30,427 bases of DNA from DATGMB01 sp035293845 (lineage in GTDB: Bacteria > Acidobacteriota > Terriglobia > Bryobacterales > Bryobacteraceae), in assembly GCA_035293845.1 (NCBI GenBank), contig DATGMB010000145.1:1-30427 (forward strand). The letters run 5' to 3'. Shown here in pieces: positions 1 through 5,886 of the stretch; within the stretch, counting starts at the first letter, position 1; each line of letters starts with the position of its first letter. The notes below the pieces were generated by a model that did not search any database, was not told the DNA's origin, and saw nothing but the letters and a program-made list of their open reading frames with translations. The translations under genes and the position numbers were made by a program.

Positions 1-305
1 CCGGTCGCTTCGTCGTACACCACGGTCCCCACCGGCACCGGCACTTCGATCGACTTGCCGTCGGCGCCCGTCTTGTTGCTGCCTTCGCCGTGCCGGCCGC
101 GCTCGGCCCTGTGCTCCGGGTTGTAGCTGAATTGGAGGAGGGTGTTCTGATGCTCGGTTGCGACCAGGATGACATCGCCGCCGCGCCCGCCATCGCCGCC
201 GCTCGGCCCGCCCCGCGGCACGTACTTCTCCCGCCGGAACGCGAGGATTCCGTTGCCGCCGTCGCCTGCTTTTACGAGGATTCGTGCTTCGTCGAGAAAG
301 AGCAT
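1..305 (-). CDS. obgE: GTPase Obg/CgtA, N-terminal part (runs off left edge)
   Basis: This is the first 101 codons of the ribosome-assembly GTPase Obg; the G domain lies outside the window. The protein starts MLFLDEARILVKAGDGGNG and continues with the glycine-rich Obg fold (FRREKYVPRGGPSGGDGGRGG, then a region ending VPVPVGTVVYDEATG). Obg binds the 50S subunit late in its assembly. The gene follows rplU and rpmA on the same strand, which is the classic order in bacteria. The ATG at 305-303 is chosen because it gives the family's usual N-terminus. No Shine-Dalgarno is visible in front of it: the upstream bases are pyrimidine-rich and a strong hairpin (319-376) lies just upstream. Confidence 0.97.
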   Translation of the reverse strand, partial: MLFLDEARILVKAGDGGNGILAFRREKYVPRGGPSGGDGGRGGDVILVATEHQNTLLQFSYNPEHRAERGRHGEGSNKTGADGKSIEVPVPVGTVVYDEAT

Positions 306-318
306 GGATAGGGGTCGA

Positions 319-376
319 GGATCAGGGGTCAGGGATCGGGGGAATGCAGCGCTCCCTGATCCCTGACCCCTGATCC
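319..376. repeat. 19-bp perfect inverted repeat between rpmA and obgE
   Basis: The arms 319-337 (GGATCAGGGGTCAGGGATC) and 358-376 are exact reverse complements around a 20-base loop. G-C and G-U pairs at the loop side can extend the stem. It fills the 82-base gap between the rpmA stop and the obgE start. No T run follows on either strand, so a plain intrinsic terminator is unlikely. It could tune obgE expression within the operon or be a dispersed intergenic repeat. Confidence 0.85.
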
Positions 377-387
377 CCGATCCCTGT

Positions 388-645
388 TTACTCGCTGGCG
401 TGAATACTGACGAACTTGCCCATCCGGCCGCGGTCCTTGAACTCGACCACGCCCGTGACCTTCGCAAAGAGGGTGTCGTCCTTGCCCCAGCCGACGTTCT
501 GGCCCGGCTTGATCTTCGTCCCGCGCTGCCGCACGATGATCGATCCCCCCGGAACCAACTGCCCGCCGAAGACCTTCACGCCCAGCCGCTGCGAGTTGGA
601 GTCGCGGCCGTTTTTCGAACTGCCTAAGCCTTTTTTATGCGCCAT
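388..645 (-). CDS. rpmA: 50S ribosomal protein L27
   Basis: The 85-residue protein begins MAHKKGLGSSKNGRDSNSQR and has the L27 signature: a basic N-terminal arm, LGVKVFGGQ, and IIVRQRGTKIKPG. L27 sits near the peptidyl-transferase centre, and its N-terminal arm reaches the tRNA ends. Length matches the family. It lacks the cleavable N-terminal extension seen in Firmicutes. A Shine-Dalgarno-like AAGGCG precedes the ATG. It lies 33 bases after rplU and ahead of obgE, almost certainly in one transcript. Confidence 0.98.
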   Translation of the reverse strand: MAHKKGLGSSKNGRDSNSQRLGVKVFGGQLVPGGSIIVRQRGTKIKPGQNVGWGKDDTLFAKVTGVVEFKDRGRMGKFVSIHASE

Positions 646-678
646 ACGTTCGCCTTGCGGGCCGGATGGTTCCGGCCC

Positions 679-972
679 CTACACCAAAATGTCGCCGACC
701 TTCACTTCCGTGAAGGACTGGCGGTGCCCGATGGTCTTCTTATACTGCTTCTTGCGCTTGAACTTGAAAACCAGCACCTTGTCACCCCGGCCGTTGCCCA
801 GGATGGTGGCCTTCACGGAGCCGCCCGTCACCAGCTCGCCCCCGTCCTTGAAGGCGGCCTTCGCCGGCAGCTCGACCTCCGAGCCCACCTCGCCGGCCAG
901 TTTTTCCACGCGGATGACGTCGCCCGGAGCGACGCGGTACTGTTTTCCGCCGGTCTCAATGATCGCGTGCAT
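679..972 (-). CDS. rplU: 50S ribosomal protein L21
   Basis: The 97-residue protein begins MHAIIETGGKQYRVAPGDVI and ends in the conserved segment rich in Lys and Arg (FKFKRKKQYKKTIGHRQSFT) followed by VKVGDILV. L21 is a 23S rRNA-binding protein of the large subunit. The open frame extends upstream to 1035, but those 21 residues do not belong to L21, and the ATG at 972 has an AGAGG Shine-Dalgarno directly before it. First gene of the rplU-rpmA-obgE group. Confidence 0.97.
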   Translation of the reverse strand: MHAIIETGGKQYRVAPGDVIRVEKLAGEVGSEVELPAKAAFKDGGELVTGGSVKATILGNGRGDKVLVFKFKRKKQYKKTIGHRQSFTEVKVGDILV

Positions 973-1088
973 GCAAACCTCTATGTTTGGGAGCCGGAAC
1001 ACACGGAGTGTGTCGGAACCACTGGAGTAAACCACCAGTCTACTACACCCGGACCCGGCCTGTCATGCCGGTCCGTTTTTCTATTGTA
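973..1088 (-). promoter_or_regulatory. Putative rplU promoter and structured leader
   Basis: On the minus strand a TACAAT hexamer (1088-1083) is a possible -10 box; no convincing -35 was found. A transcript starting near 1076 would have a leader of about 105 bases. It opens with a strong stem (GGACCGGC paired with GCCGGGTCC, 1074-1051, one bulged G) and holds a second stem, ACACAC/GTGTGT around TCC, near 1000-1015. Ribosomal protein operons often carry such leaders for autoregulation, and L21 leaders are known elsewhere. That this one is regulatory is inference. Read on the plus strand, the first stem followed by GTTTTTC looks like a terminator, but no plus-strand gene precedes it. Confidence 0.4.
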
Positions 1089-1146
1089 CCCGCTCCGCGT
1101 CCGTGATATTCTCCACATCCAGCCGGAATCGGCCGATGAGGATTTC

Positions 1147-1752
1147 ATGCGCCCTCTGCTCGCTGCCCTGGCCTGGATTGGCGCCGGCGCTGCCGCCAGC
1201 GCCCAGACTCCCACCCTGCGCATCCGCGTCCTGGATTACGCCCGCCTGCCCGATGCCACGCTGCGGGATTTCCAGGCGCCCGCCCGCGAGATCTTCCGCC
1301 GCTCCGGCATCGACGCCGAATGGCCGACCTGCCGGATCGAGGCGCGCCGGGGCTCCTGCGAGCCGCTGGCAGATGGCGAGGTCTTCCTGAAGATCGTGCG
1401 GCGCCCCGCCGCCGCGCCGGCCGCCCGCGGCCCGCGCCGCCTCGGCTCGACCGTGCGCGAAGGGAAGCGCGGCCTCTTCTCTTATATCTTCTGGATGCGC
1501 GTCGAGCAGGCCGCGCGGGACCATGGCGTCGAGCCCTCGCTGGTGCTGGCCCATGTGATCGCCCACGAGGCCGGCCACCTGCTCGGACTCGATCACGGGG
1601 CCGCCGGCGTCATGAGCCCGGAACTGGACCGGCCGGAACTCCTCCGTGCCGCCTCCCAGGGCAACCTCGGCTTTACGGAACACGAATCCGCCGCTCTGCG
1701 CAGAGCCTTGAACCTCTCGGCGGCCGCGATGAACGCAGATAAACGCCGATAG
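1147..1752 (+). CDS. Secreted metzincin-type zinc metalloprotease
   Basis: A 201-residue protein with an N-terminal signal peptide (MRPLLAALAWIGAGAAASAQ, likely cleaved after ASA). Near the C-terminus it has the metzincin zinc site HEAGHLLGLDH: ligands H140, H144 and H150, catalytic E141. A Gly-Val-Met follows (M156), as expected for the Met-turn. The rest is short and does not point to a named metzincin subfamily. The ATG at 1147 is preferred because it starts the signal peptide and has GAGG seven bases upstream, although the open frame extends to 637. It is divergent from rplU. It probably acts as a protease outside the cytoplasmic membrane; the substrate is unknown. Confidence 0.8.
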   Translation: MRPLLAALAWIGAGAAASAQTPTLRIRVLDYARLPDATLRDFQAPAREIFRRSGIDAEWPTCRIEARRGSCEPLADGEVFLKIVRRPAAAPAARGPRRLGSTVREGKRGLFSYIFWMRVEQAARDHGVEPSLVLAHVIAHEAGHLLGLDHGAAGVMSPELDRPELLRAASQGNLGFTEHESAALRRALNLSAAAMNADKRR

Positions 1753-1771
1753 CTCGTTCCGATTTTCCCGG

Positions 1772-1792
1772 CGCCTCGGCGTCTCGGCGGTT
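1772..1792. repeat. CCGCNGAG-type intergenic repeat, single arm (copy C)
   Basis: The minus strand reads AACCGCCGAGACGCCGAGGC, the same pattern as copies at 5255-5273 and 5777-5867 with CCGAG in place of CAGAG. It sits in the 51-base gap between the metzincin gene and the GT4 gene. Confidence 0.6.
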
Positions 1793-1803
1793 GTAAATTT
1801 GCC

Positions 1804-2949
1804 TTACCCCTCCTCCGCCGCCTCGCGGTAAATATCCAGCACCTGCCGCGCCGTGCGCTCCCAACTGAAGCGCGCGGCCTGCTCGCGCCCCCGCCGGATC
1901 ATCTCCGCCCGCAACCCTTCATTCAACAGCAGGCTGGAGATGCCCCGCGCAATGTCGAACACATTCTCCGGATTCACCAGCACCGCCGCCTCGTCCACCA
2001 CCTCGGGCAGCGAGCTCACGTTCGATGCGACCACCGGCGCGCCGCACGCCATCGCCTCGAGCGGCGGCAGCCCGAAGCCTTCATAGCGCGAAGGGAACAC
2101 GAACGCCGCCGCCATCTCATAAAAGCAGCGCAGCGTCTCGAACGGCACGAACCCCATGAACCGTACCACGTGCTCCACCCGGCTCTTGATCACGCTCTGC
2201 CGCACCTGCGGGTATTGCGAAATCGTGTCCCCGATGATGACCAGCCGCAGGTCGCGATACACCGGGTGCCCCGCCAGTTGCTCCCGCACCACCGCGAACG
2301 CCTCGACCAGCCGCGGGATGTTCTTGTGCCGCCGGATATTGCCGGCATAAAGCAGAAACGGGTAGTGGACCTGGTAGCGCTCCATGATCCGCTGCTGCTC
2401 CTCGGTCTGGCACGTGGAATCCCGCATCTGAAAGCCGGGGTCGGGCGCATTGTACACGCGGCGGATGCGCTCCGGCGGCACTCCCATGTGCACCTCGACA
2501 TCCCTCCGCGTCGCCTCGGAAACCGCAATCACGCGGCTCGCCCGCACCAGGCCGCGCCGGAACCGGAACCGCCGCAGCCACAGGCGCAGCGGCGAGGCCT
2601 CCTCCTGCCCGAAGAACAGGTTGGCCATGTCGTGAATCGTCACCACGTATGGCCGCGTCATGAGCAGCGGCACGCGGTTGAGCGGAATGTGCACGATGTC
2701 CGGCGCGAGGCCGCGCAGAAACCACGGGAACGCGATGTGGTCGAGCAGGCTCTTGTCGCTGCGCTCATAGGCCGCCAGAGCGAAATTCTCCGGCAGCCCG
2801 GCCAGCGTGCGCGCCTCATTCGGCCCGCTCACCAGCGTGTAACGGTTTTCCGTATCGATCTTCCCCAGCGCGTGCACCAGGCTGCGGATGTACGTCCCGA
2901 TGCCGAAGTCCCGCACGCGGCGGGCGTCGATCACGATGTGCAGGGGCAT
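1804..2949 (-). CDS. Glycosyltransferase family 4 (GT-B fold)
   Basis: A 381-residue cytosolic or membrane-peripheral retaining glycosyltransferase. The N-terminal acceptor domain begins MPLHIVIDARRVRDFGIGTY, with the GIGTY loop at residues 16-20. The nucleotide-sugar domain has YAGNIRRHKN (201-210), with the usual Arg and Lys, and the E-X7-E motif spanning E290 to E298 in EGFGLPPLEA, followed by a typical loop (PVVASNVSSLPEVV). Length and architecture are normal for GT4. Sugar and acceptor cannot be read from sequence. It stands alone between unrelated genes, about 5 kb from the glycosylation locus, so a shared pathway is possible but unsupported. No strong Shine-Dalgarno precedes the ATG. 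Confidence 0.93.
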   Translation of the reverse strand: MPLHIVIDARRVRDFGIGTYIRSLVHALGKIDTENRYTLVSGPNEARTLAGLPENFALAAYERSDKSLLDHIAFPWFLRGLAPDIVHIPLNRVPLLMTRPYVVTIHDMANLFFGQEEASPLRLWLRRFRFRRGLVRASRVIAVSEATRRDVEVHMGVPPERIRRVYNAPDPGFQMRDSTCQTEEQQRIMERYQVHYPFLLYAGNIRRHKNIPRLVEAFAVVREQLAGHPVYRDLRLVIIGDTISQYPQVRQSVIKSRVEHVVRFMGFVPFETLRCFYEMAAAFVFPSRYEGFGLPPLEAMACGAPVVASNVSSLPEVVDEAAVLVNPENVFDIARGISSLLLNEGLRAEMIRRGREQAARFSWERTARQVLDIYREAAEEG

Positions 2950-2984
2950 GTCTATTCCGCATCATACCGTCGCAGGTCCCGGTG

Positions 2985-3575
2985 CCGCCGCCTCCGCGGC
3001 AGAGGAAAATTTCTCGCAGGATTTTCCCCGGAAATCCCGCTGTTATTTTGGAAAACCAATGGCTCACCCCCGTCTACACTCGCAACCATGATTACGACGA
3101 CAGCTTCGTGCAGAGCATCATCGCCACTTACGGATTCCCCTACGCCAGCGAAACGCAGGTGATCGACATGATCGACCAGAATTTCAACAACCCGCCCCTT
3201 TCCCCCGGCACCTACACAGGCTATCAGGACGCGGCCGCGTTCCTGAACACTTTCGGAATCGCGGCGAACACGGTCTGCGTAATCGGCGGCGCCCACCCGT
3301 TCGTCCCCTGTCCCCGGACTCAGGGGCTGACCTCAACCAGCTCCAGCCCGGGAACCCACGACGGGGTCGGCATGCTTGATGAGTTGAACGGCAATGCGAG
3401 CTTCGGCTACCTGATCGAGCAAAACGTCTGGCTGGATACCGGCTCCACCGACCCCCAAATGGGAAGCTGGCTGGTCCGCTCGATCAACCCCGTGCCCGAG
3501 CCTGCCAGCCTGGCTCTGGCGGCGGCCGGAATGGCATTGCTGGCCGTCCGGGTGCGCCTCCGCCGGCGAACTTAA
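2985..3575 (+). pseudogene. PEP-CTERM protein lacking a signal peptide (5'-truncated)
   Basis: The frame ends in a textbook PEP-CTERM sorting tail: PVPEPASLALAAAGMALL (motif plus hydrophobic helix) and a basic RVRLRRRT end at 3575. Such tails are recognised by exosortase, and their owners normally also carry an N-terminal signal peptide. None is present here. The only upstream starts are a GTG at 2982, which gives a basic non-hydrophobic N-terminus, and an internal ATG at 3168. The middle part (for example DDSFVQSIIATYGFPYASET) reads like genuine protein. I therefore read it as a gene that has lost its 5' end. The start given is nominal. The missing start could also reflect a sequencing frameshift. 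Confidence 0.6.
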
Positions 3576-3590
3576 AGCCCGTACCGCCTC
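3541..3590. repeat. Direct repeat copy 1 (PEP-CTERM tail plus glyA-end-like bases)
   Basis: Bases 3541-3590 match 3923-3971 with few mismatches and one inserted base: both read TGGCCGTCCGGGT, then an Arg-rich codon run, a TAA stop and GCCCGTACCG. The offset is 382 bases. The copy includes bases that, at the second site, belong to the end of glyA on the other strand. Confidence 0.75.
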
Positions 3591-3953
3591 CAGCTCCACA
3601 GCAACCACGTTCCTGTCCATCGATTTCCTGGTCGCCGGCGACCAACTTCTGGCCACCGGCACCGCGACGGCGGTTCGAGCGGATTTTGAGCGGAACCGCG
3701 TGGCGGAAACGAGCCGATGGCCCGCCCGCCAACGGGAAACCGCCTGTAACAGGCGGCTGCCTGGTAATGCAATCAATGACTTAGCGCCCAAAACCGCCTG
3801 TTGACAAGCGGGTTTTCGTTGTAAGAACGGCATGGCCTGGCCGGTTACAGAAGCTTCGCAGTCATGGGCCCCCGGTCGAGACTTAGGCTCGCACGGGTTA
3901 GCGGCGATCGGGATCGCCCTGATGGCCGTCCGGGTACGCCGCCGCCGGCGGAC
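3576..3953. other. Gene-free stretch with hairpins and a decayed PEP-CTERM tail
   Basis: No intact gene was found here. It holds a perfect 17-base palindrome at 3740-3756 (CCGCCTGT, A, ACAGGCGG). A second hairpin at 3790-3816 (AAAACCGC, ten-base loop, GCGGGTTTT) resembles an intrinsic terminator and shares AAACCGCCTGT with the first. It ends with the duplicated PEP-CTERM tail. The middle is visibly less GC-rich than its surroundings. It may be the eroded remains of a second PEP-CTERM gene or of an insertion; this is inference. Confidence 0.55.
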
Positions 3954-3957
3954 CTAA
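3901..3957 (+). pseudogene. Remnant of a second PEP-CTERM tail
   Basis: Read in frame to the TAA at 3955-3957, this encodes AAIGIALMAVRVRRRRRT, almost the same as the end of the upstream PEP-CTERM frame (MALLAVRVRLRRRT). The PEP motif and any body are missing, so only the helix and basic end survive. Its stop overlaps the glyA stop (TAG, minus strand, 3956-3954). A chance similarity is unlikely because the DNA is also a direct repeat of 3541-3590. Confidence 0.6.
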
Positions 3958-5234
3958 GCCCGTACCGGGTCGAGCTTCCAGTGGTAGAGCGGGAAGCGCG
4001 CCGTGAGCGCCGCCACGCGCTGCCGCACGGCGGCGATGGCATTCTCGTCCGCGATATGGTGCAGCACTTCGCTGATCAGCGCGCCCACTTCCCGCATCTC
4101 CGCCTCGCCGAAGCCCCGCGTCGTCACCGCCGGCGAGCCGAGCCGGATGCCGCTCGGGTTGAGCGGCGGATTCACATCGAACGGAATCGCGTTCTTGTTC
4201 ACCGTGATCCGCGCGCGGTCGAGCGCCTGCTCCGCATCCTTGCCGCGAATGCCCTTCGAGAACACGTCGAGCAGCAGCAGATGCGTATCGGTGCCGCCCG
4301 AGACCACGCGGAACCCGGCATCGATCAGAGTTTGCGCCAGCGCCCGCGCGTTGGCCACCACGCGTTTCTGGTATTCCACGAACTCGGGCTGCATCGCCTC
4401 CAGGAAGCACACCGCTTTGGCCGCCACCACGTGGACCAGCGGCCCTCCCTGAATGCCCGGGAACACCACCTTATCGATCTCCTTGCCGTATTTTTCCTTC
4501 GCCAGGATGATGCCGGCGCGCGGGCCGCGCAGCGTCTTATGAGTGGTCGAAGTGACGATATCGGCGTATTCGCACGGGTTCGGGTGCAGCCCCGCCGCGA
4601 CCAGCCCGGAAATGTGCGCCATGTCCACCAGGAACACCGCGCCCACCGCATCGGCGATCGCGCGGAAGCGGGCGAAATCGAGGATCCGGGGGTACGCGCT
4701 CGCCCCGGCGACGATCATCTTCGGCTGGTGCTCGTGCGCCAGCCGCTCCAGCTCGTCGTAGTCGATGCGCTCGTCCTCGCGCCGCACCCCGTACGGCACC
4801 ACGTGGTACGTTTTGCCCGAAAAATTGAGCTGGTGCCCGTGCGTCAGGTGGCCGCCGTGGGCCAGGTTGAGCCCCATGATGGTGTCGCCCGGCTGGCACA
4901 CCGCCGCGTACGCCGCCTGGTTGGCCTGCGACCCCGAATGCGGCTGTACGTTGATGTACTCGGCGCCGAACAGCTTTTTGCCGCGCTCGCGGGCCAGGTT
5001 CTCCACAATATCGGTGAACTCGCAGCCGCCGTAATACCGCTTCCCCGGATAGCCCTCGGCGTACTTATTCGTGAAGACGCTGCCGGTCGCTTCGAGCACC
5101 GCCTCGGAGGTGAAATTCTCGCTCGCGATCAGCTCCAGTTGCCCGTCCTGCCGCTCCACCTCGTGCCGGATGGCCTCGTAAATCTCCGGATCGGCTTCCG
5201 ATAGGGGCCGCTGCATGCGCTCTTCAGCAGTCAT
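3954..5234 (-). CDS. glyA: Serine hydroxymethyltransferase
   Basis: A 426-residue PLP enzyme that converts serine and tetrahydrofolate into glycine and 5,10-methylene-tetrahydrofolate. Family blocks are clear: LIASENFTS (36-44), YAEGYPGKRYYGG (58-70), NVQPHSGSQAN (95-105), VDMAHISGLVAAG (203-215), and the PLP lysine K233 in THKTLRGPR. The start ATG at 5234 is preferred over an upstream in-frame start because GGAGG lies eight bases before it and the extension up to 5336 is repeat-derived sequence rather than protein. It follows rpiB on the same strand, with a CCGCAGAG-type repeat in the 43-base gap. Its stop overlaps that of the PEP-CTERM remnant on the other strand. Confidence 0.98.
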   Translation of the reverse strand: MTAEERMQRPLSEADPEIYEAIRHEVERQDGQLELIASENFTSEAVLEATGSVFTNKYAEGYPGKRYYGGCEFTDIVENLARERGKKLFGAEYINVQPHSGSQANQAAYAAVCQPGDTIMGLNLAHGGHLTHGHQLNFSGKTYHVVPYGVRREDERIDYDELERLAHEHQPKMIVAGASAYPRILDFARFRAIADAVGAVFLVDMAHISGLVAAGLHPNPCEYADIVTSTTHKTLRGPRAGIILAKEKYGKEIDKVVFPGIQGGPLVHVVAAKAVCFLEAMQPEFVEYQKRVVANARALAQTLIDAGFRVVSGGTDTHLLLLDVFSKGIRGKDAEQALDRARITVNKNAIPFDVNPPLNPSGIRLGSPAVTTRGFGEAEMREVGALISEVLHHIADENAIAAVRQRVAALTARFPLYHWKLDPVRA

Positions 5235-5254
5235 ATTCTGTTTCCTCCGCGATT

Positions 5255-5273
5255 CCTCTGCGTCTCTGCGGTT
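5255..5273. repeat. CCGCAGAG-type intergenic repeat, single arm (copy B)
   Basis: The minus strand reads AACCGCAGAGACGCAGAGG, matching the arm at 5777-5795. It lies between rpiB and glyA, in the glyA leader. Confidence 0.7.
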
Positions 5274-5277
5274 CGCC

Positions 5278-5733
5278 TTAGCTCCGCTCCCACTGCGCGT
5301 GCTCCAATTGAGCAATCTTGGCCACCCGGCGCGCATGCCGGCCGCCGCTGAATTCCGTGCTCAGGAAGATTTCAACCAGCGCCCCCGCCCGCGTCTCATC
5401 CAGGTATTTCGCGCCCAGCGTGAGCACGTTGGCGTCATTGTGTTCGCGCGTCAGCCGGACTTCGTCTTCCGATTCCGCCGGCGCGGCCCGCACGCCGGCC
5501 ACCTTGTTGGCCGCCATCGCCATGCCGATTCCCGTCGAGCACACCAGAATGCCGCGGTCCGTCCGCCCCTGCCCCACCTCGCGCGCGACCGCCTGCGCGA
5601 AATCCGGATAGTCGCAGGATTCCGCCGAATTCGTGCCGAAATCGACCACTTCGTGGCCCTCCGACGCCAGCCGCTCGCGCAGCCTCTCCTTCAGGGCAAA
5701 CCCGGCGTGATCCGCGCCAATCGCGATTTTCAT
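5278..5733 (-). CDS. rpiB: Ribose 5-phosphate isomerase B (RpiB/LacAB family)
   Basis: A 151-residue sugar-phosphate isomerase that interconverts ribose 5-phosphate and ribulose 5-phosphate in the pentose phosphate pathway. The sequence opens MKIAIGADHAGFALKE with the D8-H9 pair. It carries the catalytic C65 in GILVCSTGIGMAMAANK and the conserved REHNDANVL (97-105). The stretch after VRAA (PAESEDEVRLT) is slightly unusual, but the length is normal. RpiB-GlyA pairing in one transcript is common in bacteria. The start is followed by typical family sequence; a 12-base palindrome (5750-5761) lies 17 bases upstream. Confidence 0.96.
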   Translation of the reverse strand: MKIAIGADHAGFALKERLRERLASEGHEVVDFGTNSAESCDYPDFAQAVAREVGQGRTDRGILVCSTGIGMAMAANKVAGVRAAPAESEDEVRLTREHNDANVLTLGAKYLDETRAGALVEIFLSTEFSGGRHARRVAKIAQLEHAQWERS

Positions 5734-5749
5734 AGGGGAACCATCGATT

Positions 5750-5761
5750 TTAGCATGCTAA
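5750..5761. promoter_or_regulatory. 12-bp perfect palindrome TTAGCATGCTAA in the rpiB/proS gap
   Basis: TTAGCATGCTAA is exactly self-complementary and lies in the 153-base divergent region, 17 bases from the rpiB start. On the minus strand a TAAAAT (5752-5747) overlapping its edge could be a -10 box. It may be an operator for rpiB, but no regulator is encoded nearby. Confidence 0.35.
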
Positions 5762-5776
5762 GATGAAGCCTACTTT

Positions 5777-5867
5777 TCACCGCAGAGACGCAGAGAACAC
5801 GGAGCTTTCGCGGAGAAATTCGAAGATCCTCTGCGAAATCTCTGCGCCCTCTGCGACTCTGCGGTGA
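5777..5867. repeat. 91-bp palindromic CCGCAGAG-type element (copy A)
   Basis: The left arm 5777-5795 (TCACCGCAGAGACGCAGAG) pairs with 5849-5867 with one mismatch. Inner arms also pair partly (TTTCGC with GCGAAA), so the whole element can fold into one long hairpin. It occupies most of the gap between the divergent rpiB and proS genes and ends 19 bases before the proS start. Single arms recur at 5255-5273 and 1772-1792. This kind of repeat is widespread between genes in several soil bacteria. It has no coding potential of its own. Confidence 0.8.
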
Positions 5868-5886
5868 GCACACGGCGGATCGTCTG

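Noticed and set aside
1051..1080. Stem followed by GTTTTTC on the plus strand, resembling an intrinsic terminator
   Set aside because: No plus-strand gene ends upstream of it. It fits better as the first stem of the rplU leader read on the minus strand.
3740..3816. Two hairpins sharing AAACCGCCTGT considered as an attachment site or integron-type recombination site
   Set aside because: No integrase gene, conserved core site or cassette structure is visible nearby.
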